This document shows positions 27,492-35,864 of a stretch of DNA of 64,000 nt, one piece after another (within the stretch, counting starts at the first letter, position 1; every line of letters begins with the position of its first letter). The position numbers and the translations under genes are program-made. Below the pieces are notes generated by a model that was not told the origin of the DNA, made no database searches, and saw nothing but the letters and a program-made list of their open reading frames with translations. This stretch comes from Nocardiopsis metallicus (lineage in GTDB: Bacteria > Actinomycetota > Actinomycetes > Streptosporangiales > Streptosporangiaceae): positions 930,001-994,000 of the forward strand of contig NZ_JACHDO010000001.1 in NCBI RefSeq assembly GCF_014201115.1. Direction: 5' to 3'.

Positions 27492-28745
27492 ATGACCACG
27501 ACGTCCGGACCCTCCGCGCGCTCTGGCCCCGCCGACCCCACGCCCCAGGCCACCGATCCCGACGACGCAGGGGACACCGAGGTGCCCGTCGCCGGGGAGG
27601 CGGACGACCTGTGCGCACAGGCCCAGGACCTGGCCGAGAACGGCCACCTCAAGCGGGCCGCCAAGCTCTACCAGCAGGCGGTCGCGGCCAACCCCCGGCC
27701 CGCGGTACAGGCCAGGGCGCTGCTCGGGCTGGCCGTGGTGCAGGACCAGCGCGGGGACCTGGCCGCCGCCCGGGAGGCCGCGCGCCGCGCCCTGGCCACC
27801 GGAGACGCCCGCTACGCCCCGCGCGCCGCCTACCACCTGGCGCTCTCCCTGGAACAGGAGGGCGCGCACGGCGAGGCCGCGCGGGTCTGGCACCGGCTGC
27901 TGGATCTGGGCGGTCCCGCCTACACCGCGGTGGCCCGCTACGGACTGGCCCGCGAGGCGGAGCTGCGCGGTGAGCCGGAGGAGGCCGAGGAGCACTGGGA
28001 GGCCGTGCTCGAGCTGCCGTCCGCCGACCAGCCGATCAGCCGCCTGCACGCCACCACGGTCGTGGAGGCCGCCCGCGACCTCGCCGGCCGCCTGCTGGAG
28101 CGGGGGCGGCCCGACGCCGCCGCCGTGGCGGTCGAACGCGGGCTGAGCGTGGGGGACGACCCCGGTCTGCGGCTGCTGCGCGCCGCCACCCACCTGGAGC
28201 GGGCCATCGCGGACGTGGGTGCCGTCGCCGACCAGTCCGCCAACGAAGAAGCGCAGGGCACGCACCCGGAGCCGCGCACCTCGGGTGCGGCGGTGGAGCT
28301 GCTCGCCGGGCTGCTGGCACTGCGCGGCGAACCGGAATCGGCCGAACAGGTCTGGCGGGCGGGTCTGGACAGCCGCGACCGGGACACGGCCGAGGCGGTA
28401 CGCGAACGGCTGCGGCGCTCCTTCGCCCAGCCCCCGGAGGAGGGCGGGGAGGAGCCCCCCGAGCCCTGGTGGGACGTCTACCTGGAGGAGGCCGTGGCCA
28501 CATCCAGCGCGCCCGCACTCGCCGGGGAGCTGTTCGCGGTCATCACCCAGATGCACGCCCTGCTGGCGGTCCCGGTGGTGGAGGGCGAGGCCCGCCCGGC
28601 CGCGTTGCGTGCCGCCATGGAGGAGGCGCTGCGCACTCCGAGCGAGCTGGTGTGGGGCGGTGCCGTACACGCCGACTTCCGGCGCCGGCTCAGCGCCGCG
28701 ATGGGCGAGGACGTGCTGCCCGAGAACTGGCCCGACGGCCGCTGA
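27492..28745 (+). CDS. Tetratricopeptide-repeat protein
   Basis: A 417-residue soluble, Ala/Glu-rich helical protein. TPR-like helical pairs are visible at about residues 40-75 (AQDLAENGHLKRAAKLYQQA), 75-145 (ARALLGLAVVQDQRGDLAAA) and 150-240. A further helical domain extends to residue 330 and a conserved-looking C-terminal region (PWWDVYLEEAVATSS to the end) does not match a family known to me. It probably mediates protein contacts; no enzymatic motif is visible. ATG 27492 follows GGAAAG weakly. It faces the DUF5999 gene tail to tail. Confidence 0.65.
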   Translation: MTTTSGPSARSGPADPTPQATDPDDAGDTEVPVAGEADDLCAQAQDLAENGHLKRAAKLYQQAVAANPRPAVQARALLGLAVVQDQRGDLAAAREAARRALATGDARYAPRAAYHLALSLEQEGAHGEAARVWHRLLDLGGPAYTAVARYGLAREAELRGEPEEAEEHWEAVLELPSADQPISRLHATTVVEAARDLAGRLLERGRPDAAAVAVERGLSVGDDPGLRLLRAATHLERAIADVGAVADQSANEEAQGTHPEPRTSGAAVELLAGLLALRGEPESAEQVWRAGLDSRDRDTAEAVRERLRRSFAQPPEEGGEEPPEPWWDVYLEEAVATSSAPALAGELFAVITQMHALLAVPVVEGEARPAALRAAMEEALRTPSELVWGGAVHADFRRRLSAAMGEDVLPENWPDGR

Positions 28746-28784
28746 GACGTCTCAGGCAGCACTGTCCACGCTGCTCAAGCAGCG
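28742..28784. terminator. Palindromes between convergent genes
   Basis: CTGAGACGTCTCAG (28742-28755) is a perfect 14-bp palindrome that contains the TGA stop of the TPR gene. GCTGC/GCAGC (28771-28775 with 28780-28784) with a TCAA loop overlaps the stop of the minus-strand DUF5999 gene. Together they probably end both transcripts. Confidence 0.45.
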
Positions 28785-28963
28785 GCCTTGGGACGGTGCG
28801 GGGCGACAACAGCCCCGTCGGGGAGGAGCTCGCCGGTGTCCTCGAAAAGGACGACGCCGTTGCAGAGCAGGCTCCACCCCTGTTCGGGATGGCTGGACAG
28901 GACACGCGCGGCCTCGCGGTCGGTGTCCTCGAAGGACGGGCAGGATGGTGAATGGCTACACAT
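28775..28963 (-). CDS. DUF5999-family small protein
   Basis: A 62-residue protein that matches the small actinobacterial DUF5999 family: MCSHSPSCPS at the start, then EQGWSLLCNGVVLFEDTG, and PHRP near the end. There are three cysteines, two of them in the opening CxxxxxC pattern, which could bind metal. The function is unknown. ATG 28963 is chosen because the family starts at MC[SQ]H and GAAAGG lies about 10 bases upstream; the longer frame from 29026 adds an unconserved leader. Confidence 0.75.
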   Translation of the reverse strand: MCSHSPSCPSFEDTDREAARVLSSHPEQGWSLLCNGVVLFEDTGELLPDGAVVAPHRPKAAA

Positions 28964-29030
28964 GACAGAGCCTTTCGTTGGAGTGCTCCTCGTTGAGCTG
29001 AGGTCAACAATAGTGTCTGACATCACATGG

Positions 29031-29053
29031 TGTTGTCGGTTTGGGCGACAACA
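29031..29053. promoter_or_regulatory. Inverted repeat (TGTTGTCG/CGACAACA) upstream of the DUF5999 gene
   Basis: An 8-bp perfect inverted repeat with a 7-base spacer, 68 bases before the DUF5999 start. The surrounding sequence repeats GTTGT and ACAAC several times. It is a candidate operator. Confidence 0.4.
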
Positions 29054-29126
29054 ACACGACCTTCTTGTTGTTCGCTCGTACTAACTGAGACCCACGTCAC
29101 TGCCCACTGGTTCTGCTGGATCCGCT

Positions 29127-29156
29127 CCGTTCCTGACCGGGTCCGGCCAGGAACGG
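29127..29156 (-). terminator. Terminator after the ThrE gene
   Basis: A 9-bp stem (29127-29135 with 29148-29156), with a further CCGG pairing inside the loop, lies 11 bases beyond the ThrE stop codon on the minus strand. Confidence 0.65.
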
Positions 29157-29166
29157 GCCCGCCAGA

Positions 29167-30594
29167 TCAGTAACCGCCGCGGGTACGCCGTGCCGCCGGA
29201 CGGCTGCGCATCCCCGCCCCGGCCAGACCGCCGCGCTGGAAGGCCCGGATGAGCTCGCCGCCGAGGTTGACCCCCGCGCCCAGCGCCAACGCCACCATGA
29301 CCGCCTCGGCGATGCTGAGCAGCCCAGAGACCGCCGTTCCCTGGGTGATCTCGATCAGCCCCCGGTACAGGATGCTGCCGGGCAGCAGCGGCGCGATGGA
29401 GGGGATCAGGTAGGGCAGTACCGGCCGCCGGGTCCGCCGGGCCAGCCAGTGCCCGACCACGCCCACGGCCACCGCGCCCACGACCGTGCCCACCACCGGC
29501 GGAACCTCCAGCAGCAAGCGCAGTCCCGCGTAGATCAGCCAGATCATCACGCCCATCGCGCCGATCGTGGGCAGCATGCGAGGCGGCACCGCCAGCGAGA
29601 TGGCGAAGGCCATGGCGATCCCGGCCGCGCCGACCAGCACCGGAACCTCCAGGGAGGTCCCGGCCGAGGGCAGGTTCTCCAGGTCCAGGTCCACCCCCAG
29701 ACGCGTGGCGGTGTAGGCCACGGTGACCACACCGCTCACGATCGCGCCCAGGATGAAGAAGGTCTCCAGCAGCCGGGCGGCCGCCGAGACGTAACTGCCG
29801 CTGATGCCGTCCTGGATGCTGGACACCAGCGGACGGCCCGGCAGCAGCGCCATGATGTTGCCGGTGATGATCGCGCCCGCCTGCAGGCCTAGGTCCATCT
29901 CGGTGCTCACCCACAGCAGGCCCACCCCGATCGAGGCGGCCACGACCGCGGCCGCCGCCATCTGGTAGAACTCCGCGACCCCGCGGTTGGCCAGGAACAC
30001 CGAGGTACGGTCGCCCAGCACCGTGGCGAGGAAGGCCACGGTCGCCACGATCGGGCCGCCGCCCACCATCAGGCTGGCGCTGGAGGCGATCAGGCCGAAG
30101 CCCACCGCGATCATCCAGTTCGGGTAGGGCATGCGCGCCCGGCGGATCTGCTCCAGGCGGGCGTTGGCGTCCTCCAGCTCCAGCAGCCCCAGCGCCGCCT
30201 GTTGGACCAGGGTGTGCAGCTCGTTGACGCGGAAGTAGTCCAGGGTGCGGCGGCGCACCACCCGCTCACCGGTGACCGGCGGGCTGTCCCCGCCCGGGTG
30301 GGTGGACAGGGAGATGGTGGTGAAGGTGACCGACACCTCCGAGCGGGGCAGGTCGAAGGCGACGGACAGGCTCAGCATGGCCTCGCTGACGGCCTCGGTG
30401 CCCTCACCGCTGGCCAGCATCAGCTCGCCCACGCGCAGGACCAGGTTGATCGCCCGCGCGTCCGGGAGCTTGACGTCCTCGTCCTCCAGCTCGTCCGGGA
30501 TCAGCTCGCGTTCGTGCTCGGCCCGCCAGTCGCGCATCCGACTGAGCATGAACTCCTCGCTCGGCGGCCCCGAACGCTCCCGCTTGCTTGGCAT
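29167..30594 (-). CDS. Threonine/serine exporter ThrE-like membrane protein
   Basis: A 475-residue membrane protein of the ThrE family, which exports threonine and serine in Corynebacterium. A cytoplasmic N-terminal domain of about 170 residues (including RVGELMLASGEGTEAVSEAM, the start of the DUF1212/ThrE domain) precedes two groups of membrane segments (about residues 150-290 and 300-450), which correspond to the fused ThrE and ThrE_2 halves. Conserved pieces include ALLPGRPLVSSIQDGI and IAPLLPGSILYRG. ATG 30594 is used because GGAGGAAACGGAG lies just upstream; the in-frame start at 30645 would add an unrelated Arg-rich stretch. Confidence 0.85.
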   Translation of the reverse strand: MPSKRERSGPPSEEFMLSRMRDWRAEHERELIPDELEDEDVKLPDARAINLVLRVGELMLASGEGTEAVSEAMLSLSVAFDLPRSEVSVTFTTISLSTHPGGDSPPVTGERVVRRRTLDYFRVNELHTLVQQAALGLLELEDANARLEQIRRARMPYPNWMIAVGFGLIASSASLMVGGGPIVATVAFLATVLGDRTSVFLANRGVAEFYQMAAAAVVAASIGVGLLWVSTEMDLGLQAGAIITGNIMALLPGRPLVSSIQDGISGSYVSAAARLLETFFILGAIVSGVVTVAYTATRLGVDLDLENLPSAGTSLEVPVLVGAAGIAMAFAISLAVPPRMLPTIGAMGVMIWLIYAGLRLLLEVPPVVGTVVGAVAVGVVGHWLARRTRRPVLPYLIPSIAPLLPGSILYRGLIEITQGTAVSGLLSIAEAVMVALALGAGVNLGGELIRAFQRGGLAGAGMRSRPAARRTRGGY

Positions 30595-30800
30595 CGCTGT
30601 ACTCCGTTTCCTCCCCGTCGCCCGCACCCATGATGGCCGACGCACTGCCTCGCCAACCCCAAGGGGGACGCCGCGCCCCCCTGCCGGGTTCGCCCCCCGG
30701 GCGCGGTGGCACCGGTGAGTTCGGTCACCGGGTCATCCTGCCAAGGCGCGCGGTCGGCCGAGGGCGGCGACGCGCCGTTTCCAGGGGCTCCACGGAGCCC

Positions 30801-31655
30801 TCAGACCGAGGGGCCCGAAGCCTCACCGTGCTGCTTGCCGCTGGTTCCCTCACCCGTCTCGTCGGCCTGTCCTGGGAGGACCAGACCGGTCTCGTAGGCG
30901 TGCACGACCGCCTGGACGCGGTCGCGCAGGTCCAGCTTGGTGAGGATGCTGCCCACGTGGGACTTGACGGTGGTCTCGCCCAGCACCAGGTGCGCGGCGA
31001 TCTCCCCGTTGGACCAGCCCCGGGCGACCAGCCTCAGCACCTCGCGTTCGCGCGGGGTGAGGGTGTCCTCGGGCGGATCGGGTACGGCGTCGGGCAGCGG
31101 CAGCAGGGTCGCGAACCTGTTCAGCAGACGGTTCAGGACGGCGGGGGAGACCACGGAGGAGCCCTCGGCGATCACCTGCACCGCGGAGAGGAGTTCGGCG
31201 GGCGGGGTGTCCTTGAGCAGGAAACCCGAGGCGCCCGCGCGCAGCGCCCCGACCACGTACTCGTCCAGGTCGAAGGTGGTCAGGGCCAGGACCCGCACCC
31301 CGTGGCCGAGCGGGCGGGCCCATTCGACGATCTCGCGGGTGGCCTCGATCCCGTCCATACCGGCCATGCGGATGTCCATGAGGACGACGTCGGGTAGCAG
31401 GCCGCGGGCCGCGCGCACGGCCTCGCGGCCGTCGGAGGCCTCGCCCACCACCGACACGTCCGGCGCGGACTCCAGGATCATGCGGAACCCCGCGCGGACG
31501 AGGGGTTGGTCGTCGACGAGCAGGACTGAGACGGGGGTTGAGGCGGGCACGGGCCGATTCTCCCGCATTCCCGGAGTGCCTCGTCCGGCTGAGGCGCCCG
31601 ACCTGGGGCGCTCGTCACGGGTGCCCGTCATGACCCGGTCGCCACCCGCGTTCAC
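30801..31655 (-). CDS. NarL/FixJ-family response regulator, orphan
   Basis: A two-component DNA-binding regulator of up to 284 residues. The receiver domain has LLVDDQPLVRAGFRMIL, the phosphoacceptor Asp in VVLMDIRMAGMDG, Thr in ALTTFD and Lys in FLLKDTPPAE. A LuxR-type HTH (LTPREREVLRLVARGWSNGE, then ETTVKSHVGSILTKL) follows, and there is a Gly/Ser-rich tail. No histidine kinase is adjacent on either side, so the partner must lie elsewhere. The start is uncertain: GTG 31655, ATG 31631 and ATG 31568 are all in frame, and the first 35 residues are not part of the receiver. It lies downstream of, and in the same direction as, the RecB-type gene. Confidence 0.85.
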   Translation of the reverse strand: MNAGGDRVMTGTRDERPRSGASAGRGTPGMRENRPVPASTPVSVLLVDDQPLVRAGFRMILESAPDVSVVGEASDGREAVRAARGLLPDVVLMDIRMAGMDGIEATREIVEWARPLGHGVRVLALTTFDLDEYVVGALRAGASGFLLKDTPPAELLSAVQVIAEGSSVVSPAVLNRLLNRFATLLPLPDAVPDPPEDTLTPREREVLRLVARGWSNGEIAAHLVLGETTVKSHVGSILTKLDLRDRVQAVVHAYETGLVLPGQADETGEGTSGKQHGEASGPSV

Positions 31656-31676
31656 TCCACCTGCTCGTCACCCCTG

Positions 31677-31712
31677 CTCGTTACATGGGGGGACCTCGTT
31701 ACATGGGGGGAC
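31677..31712. repeat. Exact 18-bp tandem duplication at the end of the RecB-type gene
   Basis: CTCGTTACATGGGGGGAC occurs twice back to back (31677-31694 and 31695-31712). The unit contains the TAA stop of the RecB-type gene, so the original stop is now followed by a spare copy. This is a recent duplication, probably by slippage. Confidence 0.9.
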
Positions 31713-32514
31713 GCTCGGTGGGCAGCGGCGGCGGGGTCCCGCCGAACTCCGGGCACAGCGCCTGGTGCTCGCACCAGCCGCACAGCTTGCTGCGCTTGGG
31801 CTCCCACTTCCCGGCGCGCCCGGCCGCCTCGATCCGCGCCCAGATGTCGCCGATCTCGGCCTCGGCGGCGGCGAGCTCCTCCTCGGTGGGGTCGTACCAG
31901 CGCACCGATCCGTCGCCCAGGTAGACGAGCTGGAGCCGGGCGGGCACCACGCCCAGGTCGCGCCAGATCATCACCGCGTAGAAGAAGATCTGGAACTTGG
32001 CCTTGTCCTCGAACCTGGGGTGCGGTGACTTCCCGGTCTTGTAGTCGACCACCCGGATCTGTCCGCCCGGCGCCACGTCCAGCCGGTCCACGTAGCCGCG
32101 CAGCCGCAGGCCGGTGGGCAGGGAGACCTCCAGCCGCATCTCGCGCTCGCGGGGCTCCAAGAGCTCGGGGTTCTCCAGGTCGAAGTAGCGCTTGACCAGG
32201 GTGCGGGCCGACTCCAGCCAGTCGGCCAGCCCCTCCTCGCCGGGGAAGAGCTGTTCGGCCACCTCGGGCTTCCTGGTACGGATCCTCTCCCACTGCGGGT
32301 CGACCAGGCTCAGCGCGGTGCGGGGCGTGCGGGTGTCGGCGGGCAGCTCGTAGAGCCGCTCCAGGCAGGCGTGCACGAGGGTGCCGCGCAGTGCGGCGGC
32401 GCTGGGCGCCTCGGGCAGGCGGTCGATGGTGCGGAACCGGAAGAGCAGCGGGCACTGGAGGAAGTCGGAGGCCCGGGAAGGCGACAGAGCGGTCGGCAGC
32501 GGCGCGGTGGTCAT
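31699..32514 (-). CDS. RecB-family PD-(D/E)XK nuclease with Fe-S cluster
   Basis: A 271-residue stand-alone nuclease of the RecB/AddB C-terminal (Cas4-like) type. The nuclease core shows ALRGTLVHACLERLY, GYVDRLDVAPGG and VVDYKTGKSPHP, giving the D...DxK signature. Four cysteines are placed as in Fe-S nucleases: Cys21 (SDFLQCPLLFRF) and three near the C-terminus (LCGWCEHQALCPEF). It probably acts in DNA end processing or repair. A homologue (Rv2119) lies next to TrmI in mycobacteria, and TrmI is also nearby here. The start ATG 32514 faces the site-2 protease gene 80 bases away. Confidence 0.88.
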   Translation of the reverse strand: MTTAPLPTALSPSRASDFLQCPLLFRFRTIDRLPEAPSAAALRGTLVHACLERLYELPADTRTPRTALSLVDPQWERIRTRKPEVAEQLFPGEEGLADWLESARTLVKRYFDLENPELLEPREREMRLEVSLPTGLRLRGYVDRLDVAPGGQIRVVDYKTGKSPHPRFEDKAKFQIFFYAVMIWRDLGVVPARLQLVYLGDGSVRWYDPTEEELAAAEAEIGDIWARIEAAGRAGKWEPKRSKLCGWCEHQALCPEFGGTPPPLPTERPPM

Positions 32515-32581
32515 GCTCCGAGCCTATGCCCGAGCCGATGAGGGGCGTCGACCCTGGAGGAGACCATCCAGGTGGGGGACC

Positions 32582-32587
32582 TAGTGT
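32582..32587 (+). promoter_or_regulatory. -10 box implying a leaderless site-2 protease mRNA
   Basis: TAGTGT lies exactly 6 bases before the GTG at 32594, so transcription would begin at or next to the start codon. No ribosome site is visible, which fits. Confidence 0.5.
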
Positions 32588-32593
32588 GGACCT

Positions 32594-33796
32594 GTGAGCA
32601 GAGGCAGTGACCGCACCGGACCCCCGACCGACGACCGCGCGAGGAAGAAGCGGCCGGGGTTACTCCTGGGCCGCCCGTTCGGGGTGCCGGTCTACGTCAC
32701 CTCCTCGTGGTGGATCGTCGCCATCTTGATCACGCTGGTCTACGGTGGCATCGTCCAGTCCAGGCTCGCGCTGGGGCCCTCCGCCTACCTGCTGGCCTTC
32801 GTCTTCGCGATCCTGCTCTACGCCTCCGTGCTCGTGCACGAACTGGCGCACTCGGTGGTGGCCCGCTGGTACGGGCTGCCGGTGCGCCGCATCGTTCTCT
32901 ACGTGCTGGGCGGGGTCTCCGAGATCGACCGGGAGGCGCCCACCCCGGGCCGTGAGTTCTGGATCGCCTTCTCCGGTCCGCTGCTGTCCCTGGTGCTTGC
33001 GGCCGCCACGTTCGCGCTGACCGCCTTCGCCGACCCCTTCAGCGTCACCGGTGAACTGCTCTTCCAACTGTGGGTCGCCAACCTGCTCGTGGGCGTGTTC
33101 AACCTGCTGCCGGGGCTGCCGTTGGACGGTGGCCGCCTGCTGGGCGCCGGGGTGTGGAAGCTGACCGGACGCAGACACACCGGCAGTGTGGTCGCGGCCT
33201 GGGGCGGCAGGGTGCTCGCCCTGGTCGTGGTGGCCCTGCCGTTCCTGTTCGCCTGGAGCGCGGGGAGCACTCCGGGGCCGTGGGCGGTCGTGTGGGGGGT
33301 CGTGCTGGCGGGGTTCATGTGGATGAGCGCCAGCGAGGCGCTGCGCAACGCCCGCATCCGGGCCCGGGTGCCGGGGCTGCGGGCGCGCGCCCTGGCCAGG
33401 TCGGCCGTGACCGTCCCGGCGGACCTGCCGCTGGCCCAGGCCGACCGCCGCGCCGAAGAAGCGGGCGCGGCGGCCGTGGTGGTCACCGACAGCGGGGGCA
33501 CGCCGATCTCGGTGCTGCACCCCGCCGCCGCGGAGGCGATCACCGGCGCGCGCCGCGACTGGGTCCCGGTCGCGGACGTGTCCCGGGCGCTGACCGGGCA
33601 CTCGACGGTCGCCGCGGACCTGGAGGGGGAGGAGCTCCTGCAAGAGCTCACCAGGTCACCGCTGCCGGAGTATCTTGTGCTGGAGGCCGACGGCACCCTG
33701 CTGGGCGTGCTGCGGGCCGTGGACGTCAACGCGGCGATGGCCGGCCGCACGGTGGAGGGCGCGGGGGACGTGGCCGGTGAGGAGGGGCGCGGCTGA
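32594..33796 (+). CDS. Site-2 protease family intramembrane metalloprotease with CBS-type domain
   Basis: A 400-residue membrane protease of the S2P/M50 family. The zinc motif is HELAHS at about residue 82, and the third ligand lies in NLLPGLPLDGGR at about 170. Six hydrophobic segments surround these. The last 150 residues form a soluble domain of CBS type (ALARSAVTVPADLPLAQADR, then LEADGTLLGVLRAVDVNAAM). Such proteases (Rip3 type in mycobacteria) cleave membrane-bound anti-sigma factors or other regulators; the target is unknown here. The GTG start lacks a ribosome site but has a -10 box 6 bases ahead, so it is probably translated from a leaderless message. Confidence 0.87.
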   Translation: MSRGSDRTGPPTDDRARKKRPGLLLGRPFGVPVYVTSSWWIVAILITLVYGGIVQSRLALGPSAYLLAFVFAILLYASVLVHELAHSVVARWYGLPVRRIVLYVLGGVSEIDREAPTPGREFWIAFSGPLLSLVLAAATFALTAFADPFSVTGELLFQLWVANLLVGVFNLLPGLPLDGGRLLGAGVWKLTGRRHTGSVVAAWGGRVLALVVVALPFLFAWSAGSTPGPWAVVWGVVLAGFMWMSASEALRNARIRARVPGLRARALARSAVTVPADLPLAQADRRAEEAGAAAVVVTDSGGTPISVLHPAAAEAITGARRDWVPVADVSRALTGHSTVAADLEGEELLQELTRSPLPEYLVLEADGTLLGVLRAVDVNAAMAGRTVEGAGDVAGEEGRG

Positions 33797-33833
33797 GCCG
33801 CACCCGGGGCGGGCCGGAGCCCGGGGCGTGGCC

Positions 33834-33853
33834 GGACCCGGACCCGGACCCGG
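33834..33853. repeat. Hexanucleotide tandem repeat (GGACCC x3)
   Basis: Three exact GGACCC units plus GG lie in the 59-base gap between the convergent site-2 protease and SLOG-like genes. Confidence 0.8.
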
Positions 33854-33855
33854 CC

Positions 33856-34329
33856 TCAGCGCTTGGCGCCCTCGGGCCACAGGACGGTGACGGGGCGGTT
33901 CAGCGCGCGGGCGTAGGCGACCACGTCGGCGGTGCCGCCGGGGCCGCGCGCGGGCTCACCGTCCCAGACCGCGACCAGGTGGTCGCACTGCTCGACGAGC
34001 AGGCGCCCTGCGGCCATGTGGGCACGGGGCGCGGACTCGCGATGGGGTAATTCGTGGACCAGGACCGCTTGCTCCAGGAGGTGGTCGTACACCGGGTGGT
34101 GCTCGGCGGGAAGGGCCTCCCGGTACCCGGCCGCCGGGATGATCGCCTCCAACGGGGCACCGGCGGCCACGACCGCCTCGGCGAAGACGGCGTCGGCTCC
34201 GTCCGCCAGGCAGGACAGCCCTACCATCTCGCATCCGTACGGTTCCAGTTGTGCCTTGACCAGACCGGCGACGGCGCCGATCACGTCAGGGTCCAGATTG
34301 CGGTGTCCGGTGATTCCGATCCGAATCAC
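33856..34329 (-). CDS. SLOG-like nucleotide-binding-fold protein
   Basis: A 157-residue soluble protein. The opening IRIGITGHRNLDPDVI, then GLSCLADGADAVFAEAV, and the late DHLVAVWDGEPARGPGGTAD have the pattern of the SLOG (Smf/DprA-LOG) Rossmann-like superfamily, whose members bind nucleotides or nucleotide-derived signals or process them. No enzyme-specific residue could be assigned. GTG 34329 is chosen because AGGGAGG lies 6 bases upstream and the fold starts at once; the frame continues open far upstream but is only the shadow of the neighbouring gene. It lies 32 bases downstream of the XRE-TPR regulator in the same direction, so the two are probably co-transcribed. Confidence 0.65.
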   Translation of the reverse strand: MIRIGITGHRNLDPDVIGAVAGLVKAQLEPYGCEMVGLSCLADGADAVFAEAVVAAGAPLEAIIPAAGYREALPAEHHPVYDHLLEQAVLVHELPHRESAPRAHMAAGRLLVEQCDHLVAVWDGEPARGPGGTADVVAYARALNRPVTVLWPEGAKR

Positions 34330-34361
34330 GCGACCTCCCTGCTGCTCGCTTCGCCAGCTTT

Positions 34362-35693
34362 CTACCCACTCACGGGAAGGCCGGTAACAAGGGACGAAAG
34401 TCTGTTGTCGAGGTCCTCGACGCAGTGTGCCCGTGGGCCCCGGTAGCGCTTTCGGAAGGAGCGCACCCGGCCCACCACGCGCTCGGAGTCGAAGCGCACC
34501 CCGGTGGTGAGCGCCTCCTGCGCGAGCCGGAAGGCCTCGTCGATGTCCCCGGCCTCGGCGTGGGTCGAGGCCAGCTCCACCTTGAGCAGGGCCGACTGCT
34601 TGACGTTGCGGGGCGAGGGGGCCACGGCCTCGGCGAAGGCGGCGCGGGCCTCGTGCGGGCTGCGCAGCCGGACCCCCACCAGCGCGCGGTATCCGGCGAC
34701 CTTGGCCTCGTCGAAGGCGAACACCCACGGCCAGGGCGGTTCGGCGTTGTCCGGGCGGGCGATCTCGCGTTCGGCGTGCCGGATGGCCCGGGCCGCGGCC
34801 ACGCGGTCGCCGATCCCCGCGTGGGCCAGCGCCCCGATGCAGGCCAGCCAGGCGCGGGCGGTGGGGTGGGCCGAGGGGCCCAGGACGTGCTCGGCCTCCT
34901 TCACCAGGCCCAGGCCCAGCTCCGGGTCCTCGGCGACGTCGATCTCGAAGGCGGCCAGGGAGCCGAGCATGTAGACGTCCAGCAGGCGCATCCCGGCCTG
35001 CCGGGCGCGCACGACCGCGGTCCGGTAGTGCATGCGGGCCGACCCCATGTCGCCGAGGTCGGCGTTGAGCCAGGCGGCGAAGCCGGAGGCCTCACTGGCC
35101 GAGGCGCTGAGTTCGGTGTGGAAGGGTGTCCCGCGTGCGTTACCGAGCATCTGCTCGGCCAGCTGCACGTGCGCCACCGCGCTGGGCAGCAGGTGGCGGG
35201 CGGGGGAGTTGGCGTCCATACGGCGCTGCCCGCCGGTGATGGAGCGCAGCGCGGGGGCGGTGGTCTCGTCGACCCCGTGGTAGGCGCCGGCCTCTGCGGC
35301 CTGGCGCGACGCCGTGGCCATGAACGTGCCCGCGGCGACCGTCTTGCCGAAGTCGCGGAATCTCGTGGTCTTCACCCCCTGCCTGGTGGAAGCCGCCCCC
35401 GGTGCCGTGGCCGCCTCGGACACGGAGCCGCCGAAGCGGAGCAGGTGGAGCGGGACGTGCAGCCGTTGGGCGAGGTCCTGAACCTGGCTGACGGTGAGGG
35501 TCTGCTGGCCGTTGACGACCCGGGAGACCCAGCTCTGCGAGTAGGTCAGCGCTTGGGCCAGTTCGCTCTGGGACCAGCCGCGCGCCGTGCGCACGCCTTC
35601 GATGACCGTCGGCATGTCACAGGTGGCCAGGGCGGCGGCCATGCGCGGTCTGGTCCACAGGTCGTCGGGAAGATCACCGTCTGCTTGGGGCAT
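34362..35693 (-). CDS. XRE-type regulator with TPR domain
   Basis: A 443-residue regulator. An N-terminal helix-turn-helix of Cro/C1 type (EGVRTARGWSQSELAQALTY shown in part, then SQSWVSRVVNGQQTLTVSQV) is at about residues 30-85. Residues about 150-430 are TPR-like helical pairs (AHVQLAEQMLGNARGTP, ARMHYRTAVVRARQAGMRLL). This is the architecture of many actinobacterial regulators that sense a peptide or small ligand through the repeats. It is probably in one transcript with the SLOG-like gene and is divergent from the small gene at 35865, so it may control both. The ATG at 35693 has no strong ribosome site in its AT-rich leader. Confidence 0.8.
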   Translation of the reverse strand: MPQADGDLPDDLWTRPRMAAALATCDMPTVIEGVRTARGWSQSELAQALTYSQSWVSRVVNGQQTLTVSQVQDLAQRLHVPLHLLRFGGSVSEAATAPGAASTRQGVKTTRFRDFGKTVAAGTFMATASRQAAEAGAYHGVDETTAPALRSITGGQRRMDANSPARHLLPSAVAHVQLAEQMLGNARGTPFHTELSASASEASGFAAWLNADLGDMGSARMHYRTAVVRARQAGMRLLDVYMLGSLAAFEIDVAEDPELGLGLVKEAEHVLGPSAHPTARAWLACIGALAHAGIGDRVAAARAIRHAEREIARPDNAEPPWPWVFAFDEAKVAGYRALVGVRLRSPHEARAAFAEAVAPSPRNVKQSALLKVELASTHAEAGDIDEAFRLAQEALTTGVRFDSERVVGRVRSFRKRYRGPRAHCVEDLDNRLSSLVTGLPVSG

Positions 35694-35864
35694 GCAGCTT
35701 AGGTTAGGGATTCCAGGCGCTCTTGGTGGCTATGTGTGAAAAAGAAGGCGTGATGCGTGATCCGCATAGCCGTACCCGGGCCGTCTCCGAGTGCGGCACA
35801 GTGAAGGGGTCGGCAGGTCCCGGTCGTGCGTGTGCCGGGCCCGGGAAGCGCAGGGGGAGGCCAC

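Noticed and set aside
33834..33853. GGACCC repeats considered as part of a CRISPR or attachment site
   Set aside because: Only three short units without spacers; simple slippage repeat.
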